Shown here piece after piece: positions 1 through 7,062 of a stretch of 32,036 bases of DNA. Every line of letters begins with the position of its first letter. Within the stretch, counting starts at the first letter, position 1. A program made the translations under genes and the position numbers. Source of the DNA: a virus; the IMG/VR virus record IMGVR_UViG_3300044952_001282, positions 1 to 32,036 of that record; one strand, given 5' to 3'. The notes beneath the pieces are model-generated. The model made no database searches and had not been told where the DNA came from. It saw only the letters and a list, made by a program, of their open reading frames with translations.

Positions 1-130
1 TTAAGCATGGCTGACTCCTTAAAGCCGTGCATGATGCCCGCGAAAAGCACAGACGCAACCGGGCGCAGGGTGACGCTAAAAGAAAAACTGATTAATTCTG
101 ATTAAGATTGATTAAGAGTTAATCAAAGGT
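1..130. repeat. Left copy of direct terminal repeat
   Basis: Positions 1-126 are identical to 31907-32032. Position 127 is A here and T at 32033, and 128-130 agree again. The simplest reading is that the contig closes into a circle of about 31,906 bp and the overlap is an assembly or sampling overlap; a true packaged terminal redundancy is the alternative. The repeat holds the first codons of the portal gene (minus strand, ATG at 8-6) with its AAGGAG site at 15-20, and the heptad array of the early control region. Confidence 0.9.
89..125. promoter_or_regulatory. Four TGATTAA heptads phased at 10 bp
   Basis: TGATTAA starts at 89, 99 and 109, and its reverse complement TTAATCA starts at 119, giving exact 10-bp spacing on one face of the helix. 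Short phased repeats of this kind are typical binding arrays for ribbon-helix-helix repressors, and two such proteins are encoded just downstream. The array lies between the divergent portal gene and the early operon, so it could control both. The same heptad with the same period recurs before parB. Binding by the ribbon-helix-helix proteins is inferred. Confidence 0.75.
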
Positions 131-139
131 GTATACACC
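108..139 (+). promoter_or_regulatory. Candidate early promoter overlapped by 12-bp palindrome
   Basis: TTGATT (108-113) and TATACA (132-137) are separated by 18 bp and could serve as -35 and -10 elements for the early operon that begins at 184. The -10 lies inside the perfect palindrome GGTGTATACACC (128-139), copy 1 of a dispersed family, and the -35 lies inside the heptad array. A protein bound to either element would be expected to block this promoter. The promoter call rests on sequence similarity only. Confidence 0.5.
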
Positions 140-183
140 TACCTGCAGGGGGAAAAGGGAGGGCAGCACGGAAGGAACCACCA

Positions 184-402
184 ATGCCAAGAAAAAGAGC
201 CCAGCATAAACGCATTGTCGCCGCATGGATCACAGAAACCACAAAGGAGGAACTCAAGAAGATTGCAAAGCAGCAAGGCATCACCGTCTCGGACGTCATC
301 ATCAAAATGCTCGAACAAGGACTGAAGAATGGTACGCACAAAGCATCCTCGAACCAAGGGCCCCAGCGGAAATCGTCCGGCCCGAAAAAACATCAAGATT
401 AA
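184..402 (+). CDS. Ribbon-helix-helix DNA-binding protein (first of pair)
   Basis: This 72-residue basic protein has the pattern of a CopG/Arc-type ribbon-helix-helix domain: a beta strand around residues 9-16 (KRIVAAWI), a first helix (TKEELKKIAKQQG) and a second helix beginning TVSDVIIKML, ending near residue 48. The remaining tail is short, polar and basic. An AAGGAA ribosome-binding site precedes the ATG. It is the first gene after the heptad and palindrome control region, so an autoregulatory repressor, possibly the early or lysogeny regulator, is a reasonable inference. The tail overlaps the start of the next ribbon-helix-helix frame. Confidence 0.75.
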   Translation: MPRKRAQHKRIVAAWITETTKEELKKIAKQQGITVSDVIIKMLEQGLKNGTHKASSNQGPQRKSSGPKKHQD

Positions 403-568
403 GGTCCAGGCGATGGTCGAACAGGATTTGTTCGCCCGCCTGCTGGCCCAGGCAAAAGCCGAAGGCCGTAGCCTCTCGGCTTTTGTTTCACTCACACTGG
501 AGACGAGTGTTTCGTCGTTGAGCGGTGTTAACACCCAAACCAAGGAAACCGCCCATGCCGAAAGCTGA
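329..568 (+). CDS. Second ribbon-helix-helix protein, overlapping the first
   Basis: This 79-residue frame is shifted +1 relative to the preceding gene and overlaps it by 74 nt. The overlapped part is an unconserved basic segment. The domain proper follows directly: strand IKVQAMVEQ, then two helices (DLFARLLAQAKAEGRS and LSAFVSLTLE). The listed ATG at 329 is the only upstream ATG that keeps the whole strand, since the in-frame ATG at 413 would cut into it. The two domains may instead be joined by +1 frameshifting near the A-run at 385-390, giving a tandem ribbon-helix-helix protein. The C-terminal codons contain palindrome copy 2. Confidence 0.65.
   Translation: MVRTKHPRTKGPSGNRPARKNIKIKVQAMVEQDLFARLLAQAKAEGRSLSAFVSLTLETSVSSLSGVNTQTKETAHAES
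524..535. promoter_or_regulatory. Dispersed palindrome copy 2 (GGTGTTAACACC)
   Basis: Perfect copy of the GGTGT-WW-ACACC family. It overlaps the end of the second ribbon-helix-helix gene and ends 19 bp before the ATG of the nuclease gene. Confidence 0.7.
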
Positions 569-1628
569 ACCCGAGCGGATCACGTCGTCGAGCCTAAGCA
601 CCCTGACAACCTGCCACCGGAAATACTTCTACCAGGAGGAACTGGGGCTCCAGCCGATCCGCGATGAATCCTATTTCGCGTTCGGAAAAGCCTGGCACTC
701 CGCTATGGAAGCCCGATCCCAGGGGGAACCGCTCGACATCGCAGTCCAAATCGGAATCGACCAGTCCGTACACGAGTTACCCGAGGACATCGCCGCGACC
801 TTCGCGGGGCTGCTCCGGGCCTACTACGAAGTTTACGGCCCGGCCGATCCCTGGGCCACGGTTCACAGCGAACTACAATTCAACTACCGGATTCCTGGTA
901 CGTCCGGCTGGGCCACGGCCGGCAAGATCGACAACATCAGCGCGGACCAGTCCGCCGCATTCGTGAAGGAACACAAGACGACGGGGGAGTCCGTCGCCCC
1001 GGATTCGCAGTATTGGCTGCGCCTACGCTACAATCCCCAGTTGCTCAACTACGCCGACGCCACCACGCGCCTGCTTGAAACGCCGGTGACAAAGGCCCTG
1101 TACGACCTGGTTCGCAAACCACTCCTGAAGCGCAAGATGATCCCGAAGCTGGACGACAACGGTTTCAAGGTCGTCATGAACGAATCGGACGGATCCCGCG
1201 CCTATCTCAAAGACGGCGTGACGCCGCGCTCCACCGGCGGCGCCGGGTTCATCGTTCAGGAAACGCAGGAATCAGTCGAACAGTTCTCGGACCGGATCTT
1301 CGCGGACGTCATGAGCCGCCGCGATTACTACTTCGCCCGCAAAGAAGTGGCGATCCTGTCTGACACGCTGCAGGCGTTCCGAGAAGAACGCCTGCGCGCG
1401 ATCCGCCTGATCCGGTTTCTCCGGAAACAGGAAAAGACGAAACCGGACCTGCCCCGCGAAACGGCATGGATCCGGAGCTGCAACGGTATGACCTGCCGCG
1501 GATGTCCCTACACCGGTTTCTGCCTGGAAAACAGGACCGTGGACCCCGCCAACCCGCCCGAAGGATACACCATCGCCCATCACCAAGAACTCAATCCCGA
1601 ACCCGAACAGGAGCCCGCCGATGTCTGA
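555..1628 (+). CDS. PD-(D/E)XK exonuclease with Fe-S cluster cysteines (Cas4/AddB-like)
   Basis: This 357-residue protein is a RecB/Cas4-type nuclease, probably a DNA exonuclease that makes single strands for recombination. Visible motifs, counted from the ATG at 555: SSLSTLTTC (Cys20), GKAWHSAME (His48), GKID (Asp126), KEHK (Glu139, Lys141) and QLLNYA (Gln162-Tyr166). These form the PD-(D/E)XK active site. A C-terminal cluster, Cys309, Cys314, Cys317 and Cys323, together with Cys20 fits the 4Fe-4S clasp of AddB and Cas4. The ATG at 555 is preferred to an upstream in-frame GTG at 525 because AAGGAA lies at 542-547. The gene overlaps the Sak4-like gene by 8 nt. No CRISPR genes are nearby, so a phage recombination exonuclease is the likelier role. 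Confidence 0.85.
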   Translation: MPKAEPERITSSSLSTLTTCHRKYFYQEELGLQPIRDESYFAFGKAWHSAMEARSQGEPLDIAVQIGIDQSVHELPEDIAATFAGLLRAYYEVYGPADPWATVHSELQFNYRIPGTSGWATAGKIDNISADQSAAFVKEHKTTGESVAPDSQYWLRLRYNPQLLNYADATTRLLETPVTKALYDLVRKPLLKRKMIPKLDDNGFKVVMNESDGSRAYLKDGVTPRSTGGAGFIVQETQESVEQFSDRIFADVMSRRDYYFARKEVAILSDTLQAFREERLRAIRLIRFLRKQEKTKPDLPRETAWIRSCNGMTCRGCPYTGFCLENRTVDPANPPEGYTIAHHQELNPEPEQEPADV

Positions 1629-2544
1629 GCCCACTTCTCAAGCCTCCACAACCCCCGTACAGCCCGCCCAGCGCCCCGTCAGGCCCCCGGCGAGGCCAGC
1701 CCCCGCCAGAACACCCGTCCCGCCTCAGGCGGCCGTACAGCCCGCCCAGGGGCCCGCCACGAGCCCCGCCGTGTCGTTCGGGCCGATCGCCCGCACGTTC
1801 GGCAAGCGGATCCTCATTCACGGACCCGGCGGCATCGGCAAGTCAACCCTCGCCGCCGCTCTCCCGGGCCCCGTCGGGTTCATCGACCTGGACAACAGCC
1901 TGGGAAGCCTGTACGCCTCCCTGGACGAGGCCGGACTCGCCGGCTCGATCATGAACGTGCAGGGTGTTAACACCTGGGCCGAACTCCGCAAGGCCCTGGC
2001 CGCCCCGGGCTGGGACCAGATCAAGACCATCGTGATTGACTCCGTCACGCTGGCCGAGGAATTCGCCGTCCGCGAGGTGCTCCGCACCGTCCCGAAGGAC
2101 GACAAAGGCTCGCTTGCCCGCCGGATCGAGGACTACGGTTACGGAAAGGGCTACCAGCACGTCTATGACGTGTTCCTAGGACTCCTGGGCGATCTGGACC
2201 GGCACTTTCAGGCCGGCCGGAACGTCTGCCTGATCGCCCACGTCTGCACGGCAGAAGTCCCGAACTCGAACGGCGTGAACTACCTCCGCTACGAGCCGCG
2301 CCTCCAGGCGCCCGGCTCGGGGAAGGGGAGCATCCGACACCGCGTGGTCGAATGGTCCGACTTCACCCTGTACATCGGCTACGACATCAGCGTGGACGAC
2401 GACGGCAAGGCCAAGCGGTCCGGATCCCGCACCCTCTGGCCCTCGGAGGCCGGAGGCTGCATGGCCAAGTCCCGCACCTGCCTGGAGCCGCTCCAGGTCA
2501 CGAAGTCGAACGGCGCCGCCGTCTGGGCCCGTTACCTGATCTGA
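1621..2544 (+). CDS. Sak4-like RecA-fold ATPase
   Basis: This 307-residue protein begins with about 50 residues rich in Pro, Ala and Arg, then a P-loop ATPase domain. Walker A is GPGGIGKST (residues 68-76) and a Walker B strand IKTIVIDS ends near residue 141. The size, the compact single domain and the place directly after a PD-(D/E)XK exonuclease match phage Sak4 single-strand annealing/recombination ATPases of the AAA_24 type. It presumably pairs or anneals DNA exposed by the upstream nuclease. The start overlaps the stop of the nuclease gene (ATGTCTGA). Palindrome copy 3 lies inside the coding sequence, where it encodes Gly-Val-Asn-Thr. The exact subfamily is inferred. Confidence 0.8.
   Translation: MSEPTSQASTTPVQPAQRPVRPPARPAPARTPVPPQAAVQPAQGPATSPAVSFGPIARTFGKRILIHGPGGIGKSTLAAALPGPVGFIDLDNSLGSLYASLDEAGLAGSIMNVQGVNTWAELRKALAAPGWDQIKTIVIDSVTLAEEFAVREVLRTVPKDDKGSLARRIEDYGYGKGYQHVYDVFLGLLGDLDRHFQAGRNVCLIAHVCTAEVPNSNGVNYLRYEPRLQAPGSGKGSIRHRVVEWSDFTLYIGYDISVDDDGKAKRSGSRTLWPSEAGGCMAKSRTCLEPLQVTKSNGAAVWARYLI
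1963..1974. promoter_or_regulatory. Dispersed palindrome copy 3, inside the Sak4-like gene
   Basis: GGTGTTAACACC within coding sequence. No promoter is needed at this place, so a structural or partition role fits better than simple operator function. Confidence 0.6.
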
Positions 2545-2580
2545 CAACAACCCGCACCCGAAACCGAAAGGACCGAGACC

Positions 2581-2763
2581 ATGGACCAGACCGACCTCGA
2601 CATCATCAAGACCAACACGAGCGACACGAAAGACGTCGCCCAGCGGATCCTGGAAGGAAACCGCGACAACTATGACGGCTGCGACGGAGCCCGCGAAGTC
2701 GTTGACCTCTGCTCCACCATCGAGCGCCTCGTCACGGAACTCGAAAAGCACCTCGCCAAGTAA
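2581..2763 (+). CDS. Small acidic hypothetical protein
   Basis: This 60-residue protein has a good ribosome-binding site (AAAGGA upstream of the ATG) and sits between the ATPase and the SSB-like gene in the same direction. The sequence is helical in character, with charged residues and a C-terminal heptad-like stretch (STIERLVTELEKHL). No known family is recognised. Its position inside the recombination cluster suggests a small accessory factor, but this is guilt by association only. Confidence 0.65.
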   Translation: MDQTDLDIIKTNTSDTKDVAQRILEGNRDNYDGCDGAREVVDLCSTIERLVTELEKHLAK

Positions 2764-2795
2764 CCCAACCCCAGACCCAAGAAAGAGATCAGACC

Positions 2796-3578
2796 ATGCA
2801 AGTCGGAAGAATCGGAGCCATCGCCACCGCGGCCCAGGTCGGAACCACCGCCAGCAACGCCCTGTACATCGAATTCACCTGGCTCATGACCGGGCCGGCA
2901 GACCAACAGGAATCGCTCACCGCCAAGTTCTTCGTCACGAAGAAGGGCGGCGAGCCGATCGAATCAAAGATCAAGCAGCTCAAGGAGGCCTTCGCCTGGA
3001 ACGGGGATGACATCTACTGGTTCGAAGACAAGTCCGCCGACGGCTCGCTCTCGGACATCCAGGTCGTCGTCGTCATCGAAGACGCCTCCTGGACGAACCG
3101 CAAGGGCGAACTGATGCCGTCCTGGGGAGTCGCATTTATCAACCCGCCGAACGGGACCGGCTACACCCCGCAGAGCGGGCGCCTCTCCCGCGACGACTTC
3201 CGCGAGCGCTTCGCCTCGAAGTTCCGCGCCGTGACGGGGCCCGTGACCAGTCCCGCGCCGGTGGCCACCGTAGCACCCGCAGCGCCCGCCGCTTCGCCGT
3301 CGGGTGTTAACACCCCGCCGGCAGCGGCCAAACCCAAGGCCAAGCCCCGCGCCGCATCGAACAGGACCCCGACCGCCCCCGTGGACTTCACCCACGACCA
3401 GGTCTGGGAGAAGATGCTCGAACAGGCCGCCATCGTCGGGCTCACCGACGAAGACCGCGACGCGAAGTGGTACGAGCTGCTCGACGCCGTGGCACCGAAC
3501 AAGACCGAGGAGAATCTCACCACCGCCGAGTGCAACGCCCTCATGGCGAAGGTGCTGGAGATCAAACTCCCGTTCTAA
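2796..3578 (+). CDS. Putative single-stranded DNA-binding protein
   Basis: This 260-residue protein has three parts. An N-terminal domain (about 1-145) is rich in predicted strands and aromatic residues. A flexible Ala/Pro/Lys linker follows (about 148-195), and then a helical C-terminal region ending in Lys-Leu-Pro-Phe. Phage ssDNA-binding proteins placed after Sak4-type genes commonly have this plan, with a short terminal tail ending in Pro-Phe that recruits partners. No family can be named firmly from sequence alone, so the call rests on architecture and neighbours. Palindrome copy 4 falls in the linker. Confidence 0.5.
   Translation: MQVGRIGAIATAAQVGTTASNALYIEFTWLMTGPADQQESLTAKFFVTKKGGEPIESKIKQLKEAFAWNGDDIYWFEDKSADGSLSDIQVVVVIEDASWTNRKGELMPSWGVAFINPPNGTGYTPQSGRLSRDDFRERFASKFRAVTGPVTSPAPVATVAPAAPAASPSGVNTPPAAAKPKAKPRAASNRTPTAPVDFTHDQVWEKMLEQAAIVGLTDEDRDAKWYELLDAVAPNKTEENLTTAECNALMAKVLEIKLPF
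3303..3314. promoter_or_regulatory. Dispersed palindrome copy 4, inside the SSB-like gene
   Basis: GGTGTTAACACC in the linker-coding part of the gene, again read as Gly-Val-Asn-Thr. Confidence 0.6.
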
Positions 3579-3591
3579 CCCAATAAACCGC

Positions 3592-3623
3592 GCCGCCGAC
3601 CGCCCACGAGGGGCGGCGGCGGC
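3592..3623 (+). other. GC-rich intergenic hairpin
   Basis: GCCGCCG plus CCGCCC (3592-3605, with one bulged A) pairs with GGGCGG plus CGGCGGC (3611-3623) around a 5-nt loop. It lies in the 57-nt gap after the SSB-like gene and just before the ribosome-binding site of the next gene. There is no T-run, so it is more likely an RNA stability or attenuation element than an intrinsic terminator. Confidence 0.6.
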
Positions 3624-3635
3624 TGGAGGACGCCA

Positions 3636-3992
3636 ATGTCCGACCCGATCAAGCCCGAGCCCGGACCGCTCCCCGAGCCCACCGTCCGCTGCCCCTGGTG
3701 CAATAGCCGCATTATGACCAACCAGGGCGAATCCTGGTGCGAAGACCGAGACTGTTTACTCGCCTGCCCAATCCGCGATTTTGAGATGGACCAGCTGATC
3801 CGCGCCCTCGCCAGGGACAAACGGATCCTCGCCGGACACTCAATCGAAATCATGCCTATCCGCGGACAGTTCCCGGACGTCCACGAGTTCAAGGACCGCG
3901 TGGAGTTCAGAGGGACCGGAATCATGATCAAAGCCCCGACCGCCCAGCACGCATCGAAGCTCTGGAACAACCTCGCCAAGGACCGCCCGTGA
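3636..3992 (+). CDS. Zinc-ribbon protein, Lar (restriction alleviation)-like
   Basis: This 118-residue protein has an N-terminal zinc ribbon, CPWC at residues 19-22 and later WCEDRDC, laid out like the Lar restriction-alleviation family (CPxC, an aromatic, then a second Cys pair). Lar proteins modulate type I restriction of incoming phage DNA. The C-terminal two-thirds (about 45-118) is not part of that family's short form and is unrecognised. GGAGG precedes the ATG. The stop codon overlaps the GTG start of the next gene. The zinc site is well supported and the Lar role is tentative. Confidence 0.5.
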   Translation: MSDPIKPEPGPLPEPTVRCPWCNSRIMTNQGESWCEDRDCLLACPIRDFEMDQLIRALARDKRILAGHSIEIMPIRGQFPDVHEFKDRVEFRGTGIMIKAPTAQHASKLWNNLAKDRP

Positions 3993-4276
3993 AAGACTCC
4001 ACCCGTACCATCATCCAAAGCCTCATGACCGACGATGCCACCTTGACCGACCGCGAGCGAGACCTGCTCGCCGTCGCCGTTGCAGGCGGCGAACAGCAGC
4101 CCACCGACTCGATAATGACCCGCGCCGAGGCGGCGCAGTTGCTCCGCCGCGACGTTCACACGATCGACGCCTACGCCAGGCGCGGCATCCTCAAGCGGAT
4201 CAAGTACCCCGGCCAGACGCGAGCGCCCGGCTTCCGCGCGTCAGACGTGCGGGCCTTGATAGGGGAGGCCCCATGA
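3989..4276 (+). CDS. Small helix-turn-helix protein, excisionase-like
   Basis: This 95-residue protein starts at GTG, overlapping the previous stop by 4 nt. Its C-terminal half matches a MerR/excisionase-type winged helix: MTRAEAAQLLRRDVHTIDAY, then ARRGILKRI, a basic wing (KYPGQTRAPGFR) and SDVRALI. Proteins of this kind act as recombination directionality factors or small repressors. As the genome encodes a tyrosine integrase and no other obvious excisionase, this is the best candidate. The N-terminal 40 residues are unassigned. Confidence 0.65.
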   Translation: MKDSTRTIIQSLMTDDATLTDRERDLLAVAVAGGEQQPTDSIMTRAEAAQLLRRDVHTIDAYARRGILKRIKYPGQTRAPGFRASDVRALIGEAP

Positions 4277-4788
4277 CCCCGCTCCGCGCCTGGAGGCTAA
4301 ACTACCGCGCCGTGTTCGGCGCCTTGAGCGAAGAGACGGCCCGCGCCTGGGAAGACTTCGCCCGAGCCGCCATCAAGCCGCACCCGAGCACATCGGAATT
4401 CGACTGCGCCATGGTGAACCTCTGCGACTCCAAACACACCGAAGGCGGCAAGGCGACCGTGATCGCCTTCGTGAGCTGGATCCGCCGCAACCGGGCCAAC
4501 TCAGGCCGGCGCAATCAGGCCGAGGCCGAGCAGGCGAAAGCCTCGGCCATCCGAACAATTCGGTACGGCTCGCTCGGCCAGGTCTGGGCGGCCCTGTGCA
4601 ACCCGAAGCTCACCGACCTGGACCGCCCGAAACTCAAGCACCTGGCCGAGTCCACCAGACCCGACCTGTGCAACGCCAACGGGATGCTGGACCGTCAGGC
4701 CGAGTTCACAATCTCACTGGCGGAAATCCTCAAGGCGTCGGGCCTGGAGTTGCCCGCGTCCAACAGAAAGCGCCAGGTGGCGGCATGA
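4273..4788 (+). CDS. Hypothetical early protein
   Basis: This 171-residue protein is coupled by ATGA overlaps to both neighbours. It is largely alpha-helical and basic, with Trp-rich N-terminal helices and a central Arg/Asn/Gln-rich stretch (IRRNRANSGRRNQAEAEQA) that could contact nucleic acid. It lies between the HTH protein and the VRR-NUC nuclease, where phages often carry replication or recombination accessory genes. No family is recognised and no catalytic motif is evident. Confidence 0.6.
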   Translation: MTPLRAWRLNYRAVFGALSEETARAWEDFARAAIKPHPSTSEFDCAMVNLCDSKHTEGGKATVIAFVSWIRRNRANSGRRNQAEAEQAKASAIRTIRYGSLGQVWAALCNPKLTDLDRPKLKHLAESTRPDLCNANGMLDRQAEFTISLAEILKASGLELPASNRKRQVAA

Positions 4789-4964
4789 ACCGAACGGGCG
4801 TCAAGATCATGCAGCGCGATCTGGCTAAGATCAAACCGATCTGGAAAGCAGGCAAAACCATCCTCGCCAAGTCCATGATTCGCAAGGCCGCCGCCCAGGT
4901 CGGGGTCACGGTGAAAGGCCCGATCCACCTCGACCTGACCACGGGGGAGATCATCACGGAATGA
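4785..4964 (+). CDS. Small basic hypothetical protein
   Basis: This 59-residue basic protein starts at an ATG that overlaps the previous stop (ATGA), and its own stop overlaps the next start the same way. A longer reading of the frame from 4596 lies inside the previous gene and is not favoured. Lys/Arg-rich helices (KIKPIWKAGKTILAKSMIRK) precede a short strand-like C-terminus. It may bind nucleic acid. The family is unknown. Confidence 0.6.
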   Translation: MNRTGVKIMQRDLAKIKPIWKAGKTILAKSMIRKAAAQVGVTVKGPIHLDLTTGEIITE

Positions 4965-5392
4965 GCGACCTGTTTCCCCATGCATCCGAAGAGTTCAAGC
5001 GGCTCAACCCCAGCCTGTTCGGGCCGGCCGCCGCTCCGGTCGCCACCAAGATGGACGCCGCCGACCTGCAGGCCATCACCGACGTCTGCGACAAGGTCGA
5101 GGCTTCGCCGTTGGAGCGCACGCTCCAAGACCTATGCGAGAAAGAACTAAACCGGCGCGGCATCTGGTTCCTGCACCTGTCCCCGCGAGCCAGGGAAAAA
5201 GAGGGAGCGCCCGACCTGATGTTCACCCACCCGATCACGCACCGCTTTTGCGGTGTCGAACTCAAATCCAAAACAGGAGAGCCCTCACCCGAACAGATCA
5301 AGACGCTTGTACAGTTACACAGCAACGGAGCCATGACGGGGTTGTTCAGGAGCTTCCCCCAGTTTCTCTCGTTCCTCAACAGCGCGGAGTGA
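4961..5392 (+). CDS. VRR-NUC type nuclease
   Basis: This 143-residue protein has a C-terminal VRR-NUC fold of the PD-(D/E)XK superfamily. The signature is a Glu in the first helix (SPLERTLQDLCEKELNRRG), GAPDLMF (catalytic Asp) and GVELKSKTG (Glu-x-Lys), followed by the conserved helix EQIKTL. Stand-alone phage VRR-NUC proteins cleave branched or structured DNA and often replace RusA-type Holliday junction resolvases. It would process recombination intermediates made by the upstream nuclease and Sak4-like ATPase. The start overlaps the preceding stop by 4 nt. The N-terminal 45 residues are poorly conserved. Confidence 0.8.
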   Translation: MSDLFPHASEEFKRLNPSLFGPAAAPVATKMDAADLQAITDVCDKVEASPLERTLQDLCEKELNRRGIWFLHLSPRAREKEGAPDLMFTHPITHRFCGVELKSKTGEPSPEQIKTLVQLHSNGAMTGLFRSFPQFLSFLNSAE

Positions 5393-5393
5393 C

Positions 5394-5747
5394 ATGAAGC
5401 CATCCCGTCTTTGCCTTATGTGCGGAAGCCCTTACGTCCCGGCCAGGTCGAGCGCCTACTGTCCGAAGCTGGCTTGCCAGAAGAAAGCAGCAGCCGAGCG
5501 GACCCGCCTGTACAAGATCCGTAAAAAGATCAAAGCCAAAGCACGGCGGAAATGGAGACAGAACGAAACGGCCAGAGCGGAAACGTATCACCTTCCCCTG
5601 GCAGTGAAACTCAAAGTCATTCAAATCGAACTGATCGCCCTGGAAGTAGCGAAGCAGAAACACAGCCAGGTCCCCCTGGCCCAGGAGCAGGGGGCAGCGG
5701 ATTCGCTTGAAGCGATCCGCCGCCTCAGTGAATCAACGAACCGGTAA
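5394..5747 (+). CDS. Zinc-ribbon basic protein
   Basis: This 117-residue protein has an N-terminal zinc ribbon: Cys-x2-Cys (residues 7-10) and later YCPKLAC. A strongly basic helical region (KIRKKIKAKARRKWRQ) and a neutral helical tail follow. The layout suggests a nucleic-acid-binding protein. The ATG lies one base after the nuclease stop codon, so translation is probably coupled. The gene is followed by an AAAGGA site for the next one. Function is not recognised. Confidence 0.6.
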   Translation: MKPSRLCLMCGSPYVPARSSAYCPKLACQKKAAAERTRLYKIRKKIKAKARRKWRQNETARAETYHLPLAVKLKVIQIELIALEVAKQKHSQVPLAQEQGAADSLEAIRRLSESTNR

Positions 5748-5754
5748 AGGAACC

Positions 5755-6027
5755 ATGAACCCGCCCACCAGCAGAACTTCAATCCGACACGACGACACGG
5801 AGATCCCCGGCGCCGTGTCATGCTCAACCTGCATAGACGCAGCCACACGGCCCGGACCACTCTCCCCGTGCTGGCCGTGCATCACGACCTGGAGCCAGTC
5901 GTCGCGCCTCCCGAACTGGCGAGCCAAAGATCAAGACCTGGCCGAAAGCTGTTTCTCGGAACTGGACGCCGACCGGACGAGACACGACATGGAGCGAGAT
6001 TCCCAACACAGAAAGAGGATCGGATGA
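5755..6027 (+). CDS. Small Cys-containing hypothetical protein
   Basis: This 90-residue protein starts at the ATG at 5755, 8 nt after AAAGGA. The open frame extends upstream to 5707, but that part lies within the previous gene. Two Cys pairs, CSTC and CWPC, about 17 residues apart could bind one zinc ion. The rest is hydrophilic. The stop overlaps the next ATG (ATGA). Confidence 0.55.
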   Translation: MNPPTSRTSIRHDDTEIPGAVSCSTCIDAATRPGPLSPCWPCITTWSQSSRLPNWRAKDQDLAESCFSELDADRTRHDMERDSQHRKRIG

Positions 6028-6512
6028 GCAAGACGCCAAGGACAGATGCGGTATTTTTCGCGCTGGCTGCTGTTCACGGTTATGGGCTTGAGGACGTGCG
6101 GCGCGAAATGGAGACCCTGGAGCTTGAACTTTCCAAGGCCGAATCCGACCGCAATCACAACCGCGAGCAGTGGGAGAACGAGGAGCGGGAGAACGGACAT
6201 TTAAGGATTGAAAATCTCAAGCTCAAGGAGGAGTTGGAGAAGGTCAAAGGGGAGAGGGATGAGGCGCTCGCCGACTTTCAAGCCCTGAAAGGAAACCGAT
6301 ACGCCAAACAAGTCGCGTGTCTACAAGCAGCCCTCTCCGCCCTCCGCGCCCGTCTCTCCTACGGCGTCAAAGGCCGCATCATCGAGGCGGGCAACCTTGA
6401 ATCGACGGGCAAGCCGGGGCTGTTGATCGAGTCCACGGTTGACGAGCTGCGGGGCAAGGCGTGGATTGGGGAGTGTGTTGTGTTGAAGGAAACCGGAAAG
6501 GACGGCGTGTGA
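6024..6512 (+). CDS. Coiled-coil hypothetical protein
   Basis: This 162-residue protein begins at the ATG overlapping the preceding stop. A continuous, strongly charged coiled coil runs from about residue 25 to 95 (EMETLELELSKAESD through LKEELEKVKGERDEALADF), flanked by short globular ends. Such proteins often follow recombination genes in small phages, but no function can be assigned. The stop shares a base with the next start (TGATG). Confidence 0.6.
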   Translation: MSKTPRTDAVFFALAAVHGYGLEDVRREMETLELELSKAESDRNHNREQWENEERENGHLRIENLKLKEELEKVKGERDEALADFQALKGNRYAKQVACLQAALSALRARLSYGVKGRIIEAGNLESTGKPGLLIESTVDELRGKAWIGECVVLKETGKDGV

Positions 6513-6718
6513 TGGATCTGAACATGCTCGCAAGAATAGAGGCGCTGGTTGCCGAAAAAGATTACGTGAACGCGACCATCGAAGCCATGAAAGCGGCGAA
6601 TGAACGGCGCAGGAGAAACGGCGAGGCGGACGCTTACGGAGAGCAGTCTTTCGCCGACTGCGCGAATCAACTGAACGACGTGGCGACCGGACTGCGTACG
6701 CTTGCGGGTGTGTCATGA
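6512..6718 (+). CDS. Small helical hypothetical protein
   Basis: This 68-residue protein starts at the ATG of a TGATG junction. It is predicted all-helical with a basic centre (ANERRRRNGEAD). It is one of a chain of tiny genes each joined to the next by 1-4 nt overlaps, which points to a single translationally coupled mRNA. No family is recognised. Confidence 0.55.
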   Translation: MDLNMLARIEALVAEKDYVNATIEAMKAANERRRRNGEADAYGEQSFADCANQLNDVATGLRTLAGVS

Positions 6719-7062
6719 CCCCTACCGAACTACAGGCGCGGGTGGAGGAGTTGGAGCGGGGGATTGGGGAGGCGATTGAACGGGCTACGTGCGGTTACGG
6801 ACGTATAGATCGAGAGCCGATCCTCGCCGTCTTGCGCCCCCTGCTCGCGCCCGCCAAGGCTGCGGCCCCCAGAGTGGACTTGTTGGCCGTGGCAGCCGCC
6901 CTTGACAAGTACGAGGACCAAGCGAACCCCGCCAAGGAGCCCGCCAGGCCGCGCAGGATGCAGGGGAATCCGATGTGCGGTCACGAATACCACGCCGCCG
7001 AGCACGACGAAACGGAGCGCTGCAAAGATTATCCCGCCTGCATCCCCGTGGAGGGCGCATGA
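6715..7062 (+). CDS. Hypothetical protein with His/Cys-rich tail
   Basis: This 115-residue protein is coupled by ATGA at both ends. The N-terminal half is helical (TELQARVEELERGIGEAIER). The C-terminal third contains CGHEYHAAEHDETERCKDY, spaced like a zinc site, and a last Cys near residue 108. It may bind metal. No homologous family is recognised. Confidence 0.55.
   Translation: MTPTELQARVEELERGIGEAIERATCGYGRIDREPILAVLRPLLAPAKAAAPRVDLLAVAAALDKYEDQANPAKEPARPRRMQGNPMCGHEYHAAEHDETERCKDYPACIPVEGA

Noticed and set aside
139-543. Minus-strand open frames over the ribbon-helix-helix genes
   Set aside because: They are shadows of the plus-strand genes without ribosome-binding sites or recognisable domains.
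1621-2544. ParA-type partition ATPase
   Set aside because: The Walker A sequence GPGGIGKST is not the deviant ParA form, and size and context fit a Sak4-like recombination ATPase.
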